Below are positions 1 to 5,660 of a DNA stretch of 5,660 nt, piece after piece (the stretch's first letter is position 1; each line of letters starts with the position of its first letter). Location: assembly GCA_949935685.1 (NCBI GenBank), contig CATLGN010000127.1, positions 1-5,660 on the forward strand, written 5' to 3'. Under the pieces are notes generated by a model. That model had not been told where the DNA came from. It did no database searches and saw only the letters and a list, made by a program, of their open reading frames with translations. The stretch comes from an uncultured Lachnospiraceae bacterium (GTDB taxonomy: Bacteria; Bacillota; Clostridia; Lachnospirales; Lachnospiraceae). A program made the translations under genes and the position numbers.

Positions 1-487
1 AGAGAACCGAACCGTTGTCAAGTCTCTGGAAATAGCAGGTTCGATCGACTTTCAAATGTTTTCCGAATATTTCATAGTAACTGACCGGAACTGTGCATGC
101 GGTGTCGCTGATATGTTCCGGGCGAGAGATATGGAAACCGGGTGCGCGGCTGACGCCTTCCGTTTCGCATATCTGACGCACCCATTCCCGGCATTGCTGC
201 GATGTCAGCGTTTCGCCGCCGGATGCCGCGATCTGCCCGATTCGGACGCCGATACCGTCGCAGGTATCTTCCTTTTTGCTTTTCTCCGGGTACCGGATCA
301 GTCCCTTTGGGAGAAACAGCGTCATGGTTTCGTCCATTGTTTCCAACTGTGTTTCTTCCAGATATTGAAAACCGTCATATCCACTGCAGGTATCCCCGAA
401 AACCGGGCCGTTATAGGCGTCTTTTTTTCCACAGCCTGTCAATAGACAGAGCAGAAGTATCATGACGGCGATGACTTTCTGTTTCAT
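1..487 (-). CDS. Cysteine-rich putative lipoprotein, 3' end outside window
   Basis: The minus-strand frame opens at ATG 487-485 and stays open to the left edge for 162 codons, so the C-terminus is missing. A GAAGGAA ribosome binding site (493-499) lies 5 nt upstream of the ATG and decides the start. The N-terminus is a lipoprotein signal: MKQK, then a hydrophobic stretch (residues 5-16), then lipobox LLTGC with the lipidated Cys at 19. The protein is therefore expected on the outer face of the cytoplasmic membrane. The mature part has six further cysteines (34, 76, 99, 107, 131, 151), a high number that suggests disulfides or metal binding. I recognise no domain and assign no function. Residues 55-67 (TMTLFLPKGLIRY) look like an ordered beta segment. 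It is divergent from the XRE-type gene at 627, and its candidate promoter overlaps an operator-like palindrome, so control by that regulator is a reasonable inference. The reading frame and signal are clear; the role is unknown. Confidence 0.85.
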   Translation of the reverse strand, partial: MKQKVIAVMILLLCLLTGCGKKDAYNGPVFGDTCSGYDGFQYLEETQLETMDETMTLFLPKGLIRYPEKSKKEDTCDGIGVRIGQIAASGGETLTSQQCREWVRQICETEGVSRAPGFHISRPEHISDTACTVPVSYYEIFGKHLKVDRTCYFQRLDNGSVL

Positions 488-533
488 ATGCATTCCTTCT
501 CTGCTGTGTTTTCTTCCCGTTGCTTTTCCTGAT

Positions 534-562
534 TTGACATTCTGTGAATGTCATTTTATTTG
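534..562 (+). promoter_or_regulatory. Weak candidate promoter of the XRE-type gene
   Basis: A perfect TTGACA (534-539) is followed after 17 bp by TATTTG (557-562), a poor -10 match. The -35 is embedded in palindrome O1. An alternative is TTGTGA (560-565) with GAAAAT (583-588), which would place the -10 in O2. The sequence does not decide between them. If the first pair is real, it faces the minus-strand promoter at 565-593 with nearly touching -10 elements, so the two promoters could not be occupied together. Confidence 0.3.
535..553. promoter_or_regulatory. Operator-like palindrome O1 (TGACA-N9-TGTCA)
   Basis: The 19-bp site TGACATTCTGTGAATGTCA has 7-bp perfect arms (TGACATT/AATGTCA) around a 5-bp centre. 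Its geometry, TGACA-N9-TGTCA, is identical to the second site at 588-606, whose start is exactly 53 bp away. It lies between the lipoprotein gene and the XRE-type gene and overlaps a TTGACA -35-like hexamer at 534-539. Binding by the neighbouring XRE protein is inferred from position and symmetry and is not shown by the sequence. Confidence 0.65.
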
Positions 563-564
563 TG

Positions 565-593
565 ATTTTAGCATACCATAAGGAAAATGACAA
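565..593 (-). promoter_or_regulatory. Candidate promoter of the lipoprotein gene
   Basis: Read on the minus strand, TTGTCA (593-588) is followed after 17 bp by TAAAAT (570-565). A TG one base before the -10 hexamer gives an extended -10. Each hexamer matches the sigma-A consensus at five of six positions. The start point would be near 558, giving a 5' leader of about 70 nt. The -35 hexamer contains one half-site of the palindrome at 588-606, so a bound repressor would block it. Confidence 0.6.
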
Positions 594-611
594 GCAGTGA
601 ATGTCATTTTC
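583..611. promoter_or_regulatory. Operator-like palindrome O2 (TGACA-N9-TGTCA with longer arms)
   Basis: Perfect 10-bp arms, GAAAATGACA (583-592) and TGTCATTTTC (602-611), flank a 9-bp centre. The core TGACA-N9-TGTCA (588-606) repeats O1, and 14 bp of the right half (GTGAATGTCATTTT, 597-610) are identical to 544-557. The site covers the -35 hexamer of the minus-strand promoter and ends 4 bp before the GGAGG ribosome binding site of the XRE-type gene. It could therefore control both genes. Confidence 0.7.
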
Positions 612-626
612 TGTCGGAGGAATGCT

Positions 627-866
627 ATGTTTATCAACAAATCGGTAAAAGGAAGGAACAATCTGTGCGGGGAGAAGATTGCCGCATTGCGGATGCGGAT
701 GGGAATTTCCCAACGGGCGCTGGCCGATATGCTGCAGATCGCAGGACTGGATATGAATAAAAACGCCGTGCAGCGGATTGAAGCGGGCAAACGGTTTGTC
801 ACGGACATTGAGCTGAAAGTGATGTCGGTGGTATTGGAGATCCCGGTGGAGGAGCTTTTGGAGTAG
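627..866 (+). CDS. Small XRE/Cro-CI-type helix-turn-helix regulator
   Basis: This is a 79-residue protein consisting almost only of an HTH_3/XRE DNA-binding domain (about residues 13-78). Helix 1 is around CGEKIAALRMRMG (14-26). Helix 2 begins at the family-typical S28-Q29 (SQRALADMLQIAG), and the recognition helix is N44-A53 (NKNAVQRIEA). It is followed by the usual G-K-R turn and the closing helices IELKVMSVVLEI and PVEELL. The start is ATG 627 because GGAGG (616-620) lies 6 nt upstream. An in-frame GTG at 597 would add ten residues but sits inside palindrome O2 and would place the Shine-Dalgarno inside the coding region. There is no effector or oligomerisation domain, which is typical of small autoregulators in accessory modules. 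It is divergent from the lipoprotein gene, with paired operator-like sites between them, so repression of both genes is the simplest model. The targets and signal are unknown. Confidence 0.88.
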   Translation: MFINKSVKGRNNLCGEKIAALRMRMGISQRALADMLQIAGLDMNKNAVQRIEAGKRFVTDIELKVMSVVLEIPVEELLE

Positions 867-889
867 GCGCAAAAGCGTCATTTTGGGGC

Positions 890-918
890 TTGACAAATGT
901 CTTTTCTCTTATTATTAT
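890..918 (+). promoter_or_regulatory. valS promoter
   Basis: A perfect TTGACA (890-895), a 17-bp spacer and TATTAT (913-918) form a near-consensus sigma-A promoter. The predicted start lies around 924-927, just ahead of T-box stem I. This fits the common T-box logic of strong constitutive initiation with control at termination. A 13-bp near-palindrome, TATTGTAACAATA (916-928), overlaps the -10 and the start point. Confidence 0.75.
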
Positions 919-924
919 TGTAAC

Positions 925-1216
925 AATAGTTATAAAGGCAGTGAAAAAGAGGAGTATGTGACAGAGACCTTCTCAGAGAGAGCCGCCCGTCGGCTGTAAG
1001 ACGGCTTGCAGGGACGTCACAGAAGGTAGCTTCGGAGCCGGAAATCTGAAGGATGCGGGTCTTTTGCGGTGTGCGAAAAGGGTATATTGAGGGGAAGACA
1101 GGCATTTGGGTAGGATTTCACGCCTTATCCCCGTTAAAGGATCAGGAGTTATAAAAAAAGGTGGTACCGCGGATTTCGCCCTTTATCAATATTTTGTTGA
1201 TAGAGGGCGTTTTTAT
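925..1216 (+). ncRNA. Valine T-box riboswitch in the valS leader, specifier GUA
   Basis: All main T-box parts can be traced. The stem I base is GGC 937-939 with GCC 1037-1039. Above a kink-turn-like interruption, GAGG 949-952 pairs with CTTC 1030-1033. The specifier loop has the S-turn pair AGTA (953-956) and GAA (1022-1024). One base later comes the triplet GTA (1026-1028), followed by a purine, so the specifier is a valine codon. The helix above is TGTGAC 957-962 with GTCACA 1016-1021. An AGAGAG bulge element and a distal hairpin follow: CCGTC 988-992, GACGG 1000-1004, loop GGCTGTAA. A stem II-like hairpin (about 1061-1080) and a stem III-like hairpin around CCGTTAAAG (1132-1140) come next. 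The antiterminator is AAAGG 1157-1161 with CCTTT 1180-1184, a 7-nt bulge TGGTACC (1162-1168), and GCG 1169-1171 with CGC 1177-1179. TGGT fits the ACCA end of tRNA-Val. Uncharged tRNA-Val should stabilise it and switch valS on. The start coordinate is approximate. Confidence 0.95.
1177..1214 (+). terminator. T-box-controlled intrinsic terminator
   Basis: A 13-bp stem pairs 1177-1189 with 1197-1209, with one G-U pair, around a 7-nt loop. Five T residues follow (1210-1214), then ATT. The 5' strand of the stem (1177-1184) is also the 3' strand of the antiterminator, so the two structures are mutually exclusive. It lies 84 bp before the valS ATG and would end transcription when tRNA-Val is charged. 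Confidence 0.93.
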
Positions 1217-1297
1217 TCCATAAGGCGGCCTGAAAACATGACGCGGAAGCATCAGCGCATACGGCGGGTTCGCGGAAGTCAGAGAAGGAGGCAGTTT

Positions 1298-3961
1298 ATG
1301 CGGAAAGAGCTTGCAAAGACCTATGACCCGAAAGGCATAGAGGACAGATTGTATCAAAAATGGACAGATAAAAAATATTTCCATGCGGAAGTGGACCGGC
1401 GCAAAAAACCGTTTACGATTGTGATTCCTCCTCCGAATATTACGGGCCAGCTCCATATGGGACACGCGCTGGATGAGACGATGCAGGACATTCTGATTCG
1501 GTTTAAGCGGATGCAGGGTTACAATGCGCTCTGGCAGCCGGGGACGGACCATGCCAGCATTGCGACGGAAGTGAAGATTATCGAAAAACTGAAAGAAGAA
1601 GGCGTGGAAAAGCAGGAACTGGGCAGAGAGGGATTTCTGGAAAGAGCCTGGGAATGGAAACGGGAGTACGGCGGACGGATCGTGAACCAGTTAAAGAAGC
1701 TGGGTTCCTCCTGTGACTGGGACAGAGAACGGTTTACGATGGACGAGGGATGCAACCGTGCGGTCACGGAAGTGTTCTGTAAGATGCATGAGAAAGGCTG
1801 GATCTATAAAGGCAGCCGGATCGTAAACTGGTGTCCCGTGTGCAACACTTCGATTTCCGATGCGGAAGTGGAGTACGAGGAACAGGCAGGGCACCTCTGG
1901 CATATGAAGTACCCGCTGATCGAAGAAGACGGCAGCGTCAGCACGACGCAATTTCTGGAATTTGCCACGACGCGCCCGGAGACGATGCTGGGCGATACGG
2001 CTGTGGCGGTAAACCCGGAGGACAAGCGGTATCAGGCGCTGATCGGCCGGAAGGTTATGTTGCCGATTGTAAACAGGGAGATTCCTGTCGTAGGGGATTC
2101 CTATGTGGATATGGAATTTGGGACAGGCGTGGTAAAGATCACGCCGGCGCATGACCCGAACGACTTTGAAGTGGGGAGACGGCATAACCTGCCGGAGATT
2201 ACGGTTTTGAACGATGATGCCACGGTTAATGAAAACGGCGGCAAATATCAGGGACTGGACCGGTATGAAGCCCGCCGGCAGATCGTGGAAGAGATTGACC
2301 GGATGGGTCTGCTCGTAAAGATCGAGGATTATACGCATAATGTAGGCACACATGACAGATGCGGGACAACCATCGAGCCGATGGTCAAGAAACAGTGGTT
2401 TGTCAAAATGGATGAACTGATCAAACCGGCGGTGGAGGCGGTCAAAAAGGGTGAGATCCGGCTGGTTCCCGAGCGTATGGAAAAGATTTATTTCAACTGG
2501 ACGGATCATATCCGCGACTGGTGCATTTCCCGCCAGCTCTGGTGGGGACACCGCATTCCGGCTTACTACTGCGGCGACTGCGGCGAGATTACCGTTGCGC
2601 GTCAGCCGGTTGCGAAATGCCCGAAATGCGGCGGCGTTCATCTGACGCAGGATGAAGATACGCTGGACACATGGTTTTCTTCCGCCCTCTGGCCGTTTTC
2701 CACACTGGGCTGGCCGGAGCAGACGGAAGACTTGCAATATTTTTATCCGACCGACGTGCTTGTGACGGGCTATGACATTATTTTCTTCTGGGTTATCCGC
2801 ATGATTTTTTCCGGCTATGAGCAGATGGGAGAAAAACCGTTCCACACAGTGCTGTTTCACGGACTTGTCCGGGATGCGCAGGGCCGCAAGATGTCCAAAT
2901 CCCTCGGAAACGGCATCGATCCGCTGGAGATTATCGGACAATACGGCGCGGATGCGCTGCGGCTGACACTGATTACCGGGAACGCGCCGGGCAATGATAT
3001 GCGTTTCTACTATGAAAGGGTAGAGGCGAACCGCAATTTTGCCAATAAAGTATGGAACGCTTCCCGCTTTATTATGATGAATATGGAAGGCAAACAGATT
3101 GACGGCGGCCAGCCGGCGTATCTGGAGCCTGCGGATAAATGGATTCTCTCCCGGCTGAACACCCTGATCAGAGAGGCGACCGACAATATGGAACGCTATG
3201 AACTGGGCATCGCGGTACAGAAAGTGTATGATTTTATCTGGGACGAGTTCTGCGACTGGTATATTGAAATGGTGAAACCGAGACTGTATGCCGGAGGCGA
3301 TGCGGACAGCCAGAATGCGGCGCTCTGGACCCTGCGCAATGTCCTTTTGCAGGCGCTGAAACTTCTGCACCCTTATATGCCCTTTGTAACGGAAGAAATC
3401 TTCTGCAATCTGCAGGATGAGGAAGAATCGATTATGATTTCATCCTGGCCGGTTTACCGGGAGGAGTGGAACTTCGCCGAAGAGGAAAAGGACATAGAAC
3501 GCATCAAGGAAGCAGTCAGAGGCATCCGCAACATACGCTCCGAGATGAACGTTGCGCCTTCCCGAAAGGCAAACGTGTATGTTGTCAGCGAAAAAGAAGA
3601 AATCCGCCGTACATTTACGGAGGGCAGCCTCTTTTTTGCCTCCCTTGCATATGCGTCGCAGGTGACGATACAGGGAGACAGAAACGGCATCGACGCCGAC
3701 GCCGTATCCGTCGTGCTGGCGGACGCCACGATATACATTCCCTTTGCCGAGCTCGTAGACATCCGCCAGGAGATCGAACGCCTGGAGAAAGAGAAAAAAC
3801 GCTTAAGCGGCGAGCTGGCCCGTTCCCATAACATGCTTACCAACGAACGCTTTTTATCCAAAGCGCCGGCTGCAAAGATAGCCGAAGAACAGGAAAAACA
3901 GAAAAAATATACCCAGATGATGGAACAGGTCGAAAATCGCTTGCAACAATTCCAAAAATAA
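1298..3961 (+). CDS. valS: Valyl-tRNA synthetase (ValRS), class Ia
   Basis: This cytoplasmic enzyme charges tRNA-Val with valine using ATP and hydrolyses mischarged Thr-tRNA-Val in an editing domain. It has 887 residues, normal for bacterial ValRS. The start is ATG 1298 because AAGGAGG (1285-1291) lies 6 nt upstream; the frame is open further upstream only through the T-box leader. Visible landmarks: PPPNITG (44-50) with the HIGH-class signature HMGH (53-56); a cysteine pair CPVC (179-182); the editing domain with [10 protein letters not shown] from 224 and HDPNDF (285-290). Catalytic-core sequence [14 protein letters not shown] follows, then two CxxC pairs (425-428 and 441-444) suggesting a zinc knuckle. 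[17 protein letters not shown] precedes the KMSKS loop (531-535). Then come the anticodon-binding helical domain (about 650-790) and a C-terminal coiled-coil arm (818-887) rich in E, K and R. All expected elements are intact. It is transcribed alone from the T-box leader, with no downstream gene closer than 291 bp. Confidence 0.98.
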   Translation: MRKELAKTYDPKGIEDRLYQKWTDKKYFHAEVDRRKKPFTIVIPPPNITGQLHMGHALDETMQDILIRFKRMQGYNALWQPGTDHASIATEVKIIEKLKEEGVEKQELGREGFLERAWEWKREYGGRIVNQLKKLGSSCDWDRERFTMDEGCNRAVTEVFCKMHEKGWIYKGSRIVNWCPVCNTSISDAEVEYEEQAGHLWHMKYPLIEEDGSVSTTQFLEFATTRPETMLGDTAVAVNPEDKRYQALIGRKVMLPIVNREIPVVGDSYVDMEFGTGVVKITPAHDPNDFEVGRRHNLPEITVLNDDATVNENGGKYQGLDRYEARRQIVEEIDRMGLLVKIEDYTHNVGTHDRCGTTIEPMVKKQWFVKMDELIKPAVEAVKKGEIRLVPERMEKIYFNWTDHIRDWCISRQLWWGHRIPAYYCGDCGEITVARQPVAKCPKCGGVHLTQDEDTLDTWFSSALWPFSTLGWPEQTEDLQYFYPTDVLVTGYDIIFFWVIRMIFSGYEQMGEKPFHTVLFHGLVRDAQGRKMSKSLGNGIDPLEIIGQYGADALRLTLITGNAPGNDMRFYYERVEANRNFANKVWNASRFIMMNMEGKQIDGGQPAYLEPADKWILSRLNTLIREATDNMERYELGIAVQKVYDFIWDEFCDWYIEMVKPRLYAGGDADSQNAALWTLRNVLLQALKLLHPYMPFVTEEIFCNLQDEEESIMISSWPVYREEWNFAEEEKDIERIKEAVRGIRNIRSEMNVAPSRKANVYVVSEKEEIRRTFTEGSLFFASLAYASQVTIQGDRNGIDADAVSVVLADATIYIPFAELVDIRQEIERLEKEKKRLSGELARSHNMLTNERFLSKAPAAKIAEEQEKQKKYTQMMEQVENRLQQFQK

Positions 3962-3990
3962 GAGATACTATATACAAGAGGCAATGAGCC

Positions 3991-4037
3991 GTGCGAAAGC
4001 ACCGACCGGTGACGGGACTGTTTACAGTCCCGGTCAC
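3991..4037 (+). other. Two GC-rich hairpins after valS, possible U-less transcription end
   Basis: GTGC-GAAA-GCAC (3991-4002) is a 4-bp stem with a GNRA-type tetraloop. It is followed by an imperfect 12-bp hairpin: GTGAC and GGGACTG (4009-4020), loop TTTA, then CAGTCCC (4025-4031), a bulged G and GTCAC (4033-4037). No T run follows, so this is not a standard intrinsic terminator. It could protect the valS 3' end, cause pausing, or belong to the repeat element that starts 2 bp later. It begins 30 bp after the valS stop codon. Confidence 0.6.
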
Positions 4038-4038
4038 G

Positions 4039-4199
4039 GGGCGGCGCTTTCATAGGGCGAAGCCCGTGAGCGAGGGAGCGAAGCTCCAGAGCGGCACGGC
4101 GGCGAAGGCGCGAGCGAGAGGGCGGCGCTTTCATAGGGCGAAGCCCGTGAGCGAGGGAGCGAAGCTCCAGAGCGGCACGGCGGCGAAGGCGCGAGCGAG
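4039..4199. repeat. Two perfect tandem copies of an 80-bp GC-rich palindromic element
   Basis: Positions 4039-4118 and 4120-4199 are identical over 80 bp, separated by one base (period 81). The flanking bases differ. Each copy contains two short perfect palindromes with a GAA centre: GGGCGAAGCCC (4055-4065 and 4136-4146) and GGAGCGAAGCTCC (4075-4087 and 4156-4168). Each palindrome contains GCGAAGC, a sequence known to form an unusually stable DNA mini-hairpin. The remaining part is rich in GGCG and GCGAG words. Because 81 is a multiple of three, frames on both strands stay open with a 27-residue repeat. The composition is low in complexity, no ribosome binding site is evident and the plus-strand frame starts at a GTG in a hairpin, so I do not call a gene. 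It is probably an intergenic dispersed repeat of the REP or small palindromic type, which is inference. Confidence 0.9.
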
Positions 4200-4252
4200 C
4201 CCCAACTCATAGAACAATTCAGAGACAACAAAACGGAATGAAGGTAGATTCC

Positions 4253-5660
4253 ATGGATGAAGAAATCTTAACACTAACCCGAGAACAGTTAGGGGAACTG
4301 AAAAAAAGATTTTTGCATGGGAGCGGCGTTCAGGAGCAATCGAAAGTCCGTATATCCAGAAACCAGATGGAGGCATGGCTGTATCTGGCCGAGCCTCCCG
4401 AAGGCAGGGGAAACTATACGCCGGACGAACTTCTGGATATGCTCCGTGTAGACGGTGTGACAGCAGGTTATCTGATGCCACGCCTTGTTGCCATGGCAAA
4501 AAAAGGCGTATATCAGCGGGAAGTTCTGGTGGCCAGGGGAAAAGATGTGACGGATGGCAAGGACGGCTATTATGAATACTTCTTTACCCCGGATGATATT
4601 AAGACAGGGCCTTCCATCCGGGAAGACGGTTCTGTGGATTACAGCAGTATGAGTATGCTGCAAAGTGTAAAAGAGGGCGATCCGCTGGCGGAGTACCATC
4701 CGGCCGTTGCCGGAGAGGACGGCTATACGGTCGTGGGGCGGGTGCTTAAGAGCCGTCTGGTCAAAGAGCTGCAGCCTTTGCGTGGTATGAGCATTGAGCG
4801 CCGGGACAATACCTATTATGCGAAAACAGCCGGAAAGATTGAGCTGAAAAACGGCAATATTGATATTCGCACGGTACATGAGATACCGGGCGACGTGGAT
4901 CTGAGCACGGGGAAAGTCGAATTTTTCGGCGATATTACAATTGGCGGCAGCGTCAGCGCGGGCGTTATGATTCGTGCCGGGCGTAATCTGATTATCGAAG
5001 GAACGGTGGAAAGCGCAGAACTGTATGCCGGCGGCGATATTGTGCTCAAACGCGGCGTGCAGGGAAATCTGAAGGGCAAGATCCGCGCCAGGGGCAGCGT
5101 GTATGCGAATTTTATCGAGCAGTGCGATGTCAATGCGGAATTCAATATTGAAGCGAATTATATTCTGAACGCCAACGTAAGGGCGGGCAGTAAGATTCTT
5201 GTAAACGGAAAGAAAGGCAGCATTATCGGCGGCCGGACATTCGGACTGCAGGGTGTCACCGCATATAATCTGGGCAATCCTGCGGAAATCCGCACGGTAA
5301 TCCATGCCGGCTATGAGCAGGAGGTCTATGACCGGTATTCCTCACTTGTGGAGAAGGAGAAGGAAGTACGGGAGAGACTGGGCGATATTGTGGAAAAGAT
5401 GGAAATGATCATCAAGCAGAAGCAGTTTAAAACAGAGTCGGGCAATCGAAACCTACTCGTATTAAACGGCAAAAAGGATGAATATTTCAAACAGATCGAC
5501 GAGATCAAAAAAGAGACGGAAGCATGTACGGCAATCATGGACAAAGGAAGGGGCGCCCGGATCAATGCGGAAGGCATCACCTACAAGGGCGTGATACTGA
5601 GCATTACGGGCTTCAGCAAACAGGCAACGGGAGAGATTAAATATGTCACCTTCCGCTGTA
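4253..5660 (+). CDS. DUF342/FapA-type protein, 3' end outside window
   Basis: The frame is open for 469 codons to the right edge. The last residues (EIKYVTFRC) resemble the closing strand of this family, so probably only a short tail is missing. ATG 4253 is preferred because GAAGG (4240-4244) lies 8 nt upstream; an in-frame ATG at 4238 would add five residues but lacks a good site. The N-terminal domain carries ARGKDVTDGKDG (94-105), like the family's GxxPxxGxDG signature. A second conserved turn is AGEDGYTVVGRV (153-164). From about 209 (HEIPGDVDLSTGKVEFFGDITIGG) to about 350, short G-rich hydrophobic repeats predict a right-handed beta-helix. A charged coiled coil (about 354-430) and a C-terminal beta segment follow. 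No signal peptide or membrane segment is seen, so it is cytoplasmic. FapA affects flagellar assembly in Vibrio, but this family also occurs in non-flagellated Firmicutes and its role there is unclear. No flagellar gene is in view, so I give no symbol. Confidence 0.88.
   Translation, partial: MDEEILTLTREQLGELKKRFLHGSGVQEQSKVRISRNQMEAWLYLAEPPEGRGNYTPDELLDMLRVDGVTAGYLMPRLVAMAKKGVYQREVLVARGKDVTDGKDGYYEYFFTPDDIKTGPSIREDGSVDYSSMSMLQSVKEGDPLAEYHPAVAGEDGYTVVGRVLKSRLVKELQPLRGMSIERRDNTYYAKTAGKIELKNGNIDIRTVHEIPGDVDLSTGKVEFFGDITIGGSVSAGVMIRAGRNLIIEGTVESAELYAGGDIVLKRGVQGNLKGKIRARGSVYANFIEQCDVNAEFNIEANYILNANVRAGSKILVNGKKGSIIGGRTFGLQGVTAYNLGNPAEIRTVIHAGYEQEVYDRYSSLVEKEKEVRERLGDIVEKMEMIIKQKQFKTESGNRNLLVLNGKKDEYFKQIDEIKKETEACTAIMDKGRGARINAEGITYKGVILSITGFSKQATGEIKYVTFRC

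Noticed and set aside
56..465. Two plus-strand frames overlapping the lipoprotein gene
   Set aside because: The minus strand offers a signal peptide, lipobox and ribosome binding site, whereas the plus frames show none of these.
876..902. A third operator for the XRE protein at the valS promoter (TGACAAATGTC)
   Set aside because: The half-sites are only 2 bp apart instead of 9 and one is imperfect. The TGACA is explained by the -35 consensus TTGACA.
1106..1297. A 64-codon N-terminal extension of ValRS in frame with valS
   Set aside because: It overlaps the T-box antiterminator and terminator, lacks a ribosome binding site and lengthens the protein beyond the family norm. ATG 1298 has an ideal Shine-Dalgarno.
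1691..3370. Long 559-codon open frame on the minus strand inside valS
   Set aside because: It is the mirror of a strongly coding gene with all ValRS motifs intact. Its translation shows no recognisable domain and no ribosome binding site is evident.
3941..3971. Promoter for the downstream gene: TTGCAA with TACTAT
   Set aside because: Both hexamers match at only four of six positions, the spacing is 19 bp, and the start would lie far upstream of the gene.
4039..4199. CRISPR array
   Set aside because: There are only two directly abutting 80-bp copies with a single base between them, no unique spacers and no cas genes.
4289..5305. 338-codon minus-strand frame opposite the DUF342/FapA-type gene
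   Set aside because: It is a shadow frame of a gene with clear family motifs. No start signal or recognisable domain is seen.

Overview
The window looks like a chromosomal segment of a Gram-positive anaerobe of the Clostridia, most plausibly a Lachnospiraceae-type genome of moderate GC content. The reasons are a T-box leader ahead of a Firmicutes-type valyl-tRNA synthetase, strong GGAGG-type ribosome binding sites, a lipobox lipoprotein, and a DUF342/FapA-type gene. The family-level placement is inference; only the Firmicutes assignment is well supported.

Left part (1-866): a minus-strand gene for a small cysteine-rich lipoprotein runs off the left edge and is divergent from a plus-strand 79-residue XRE-type DNA-binding protein. 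The 139 bp between them carry two operator-like sites of identical geometry, TGACA-N9-TGTCA, exactly 53 bp apart. Each overlaps the -35 hexamer of a candidate promoter, one serving each gene. This looks like an autoregulated two-gene module of unknown function.

Middle (890-3961): a near-consensus promoter drives a leader of about 370 nt with a complete valine T-box riboswitch. It has a stem I with S-turn and GUA specifier, a canonical 7-nt UGGUACC antiterminator bulge, and a competing 13-bp intrinsic terminator. It controls valS, a full-length 887-residue valyl-tRNA synthetase. Uncharged tRNA-Val should favour antitermination and valS expression.

Intergenic 3962-4252: no convincing gene. It holds a GNRA-type mini-hairpin, a GC-rich imperfect hairpin without a U tract, and two perfect tandem copies of an 80-bp GC-rich element. 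Each copy contains two small palindromes centred on GCGAAGC.

Right part (4253-5660): a DUF342/FapA-type gene of unknown role, open through the right edge and probably lacking only its last few codons. Nothing in the window links the three genetic blocks functionally.
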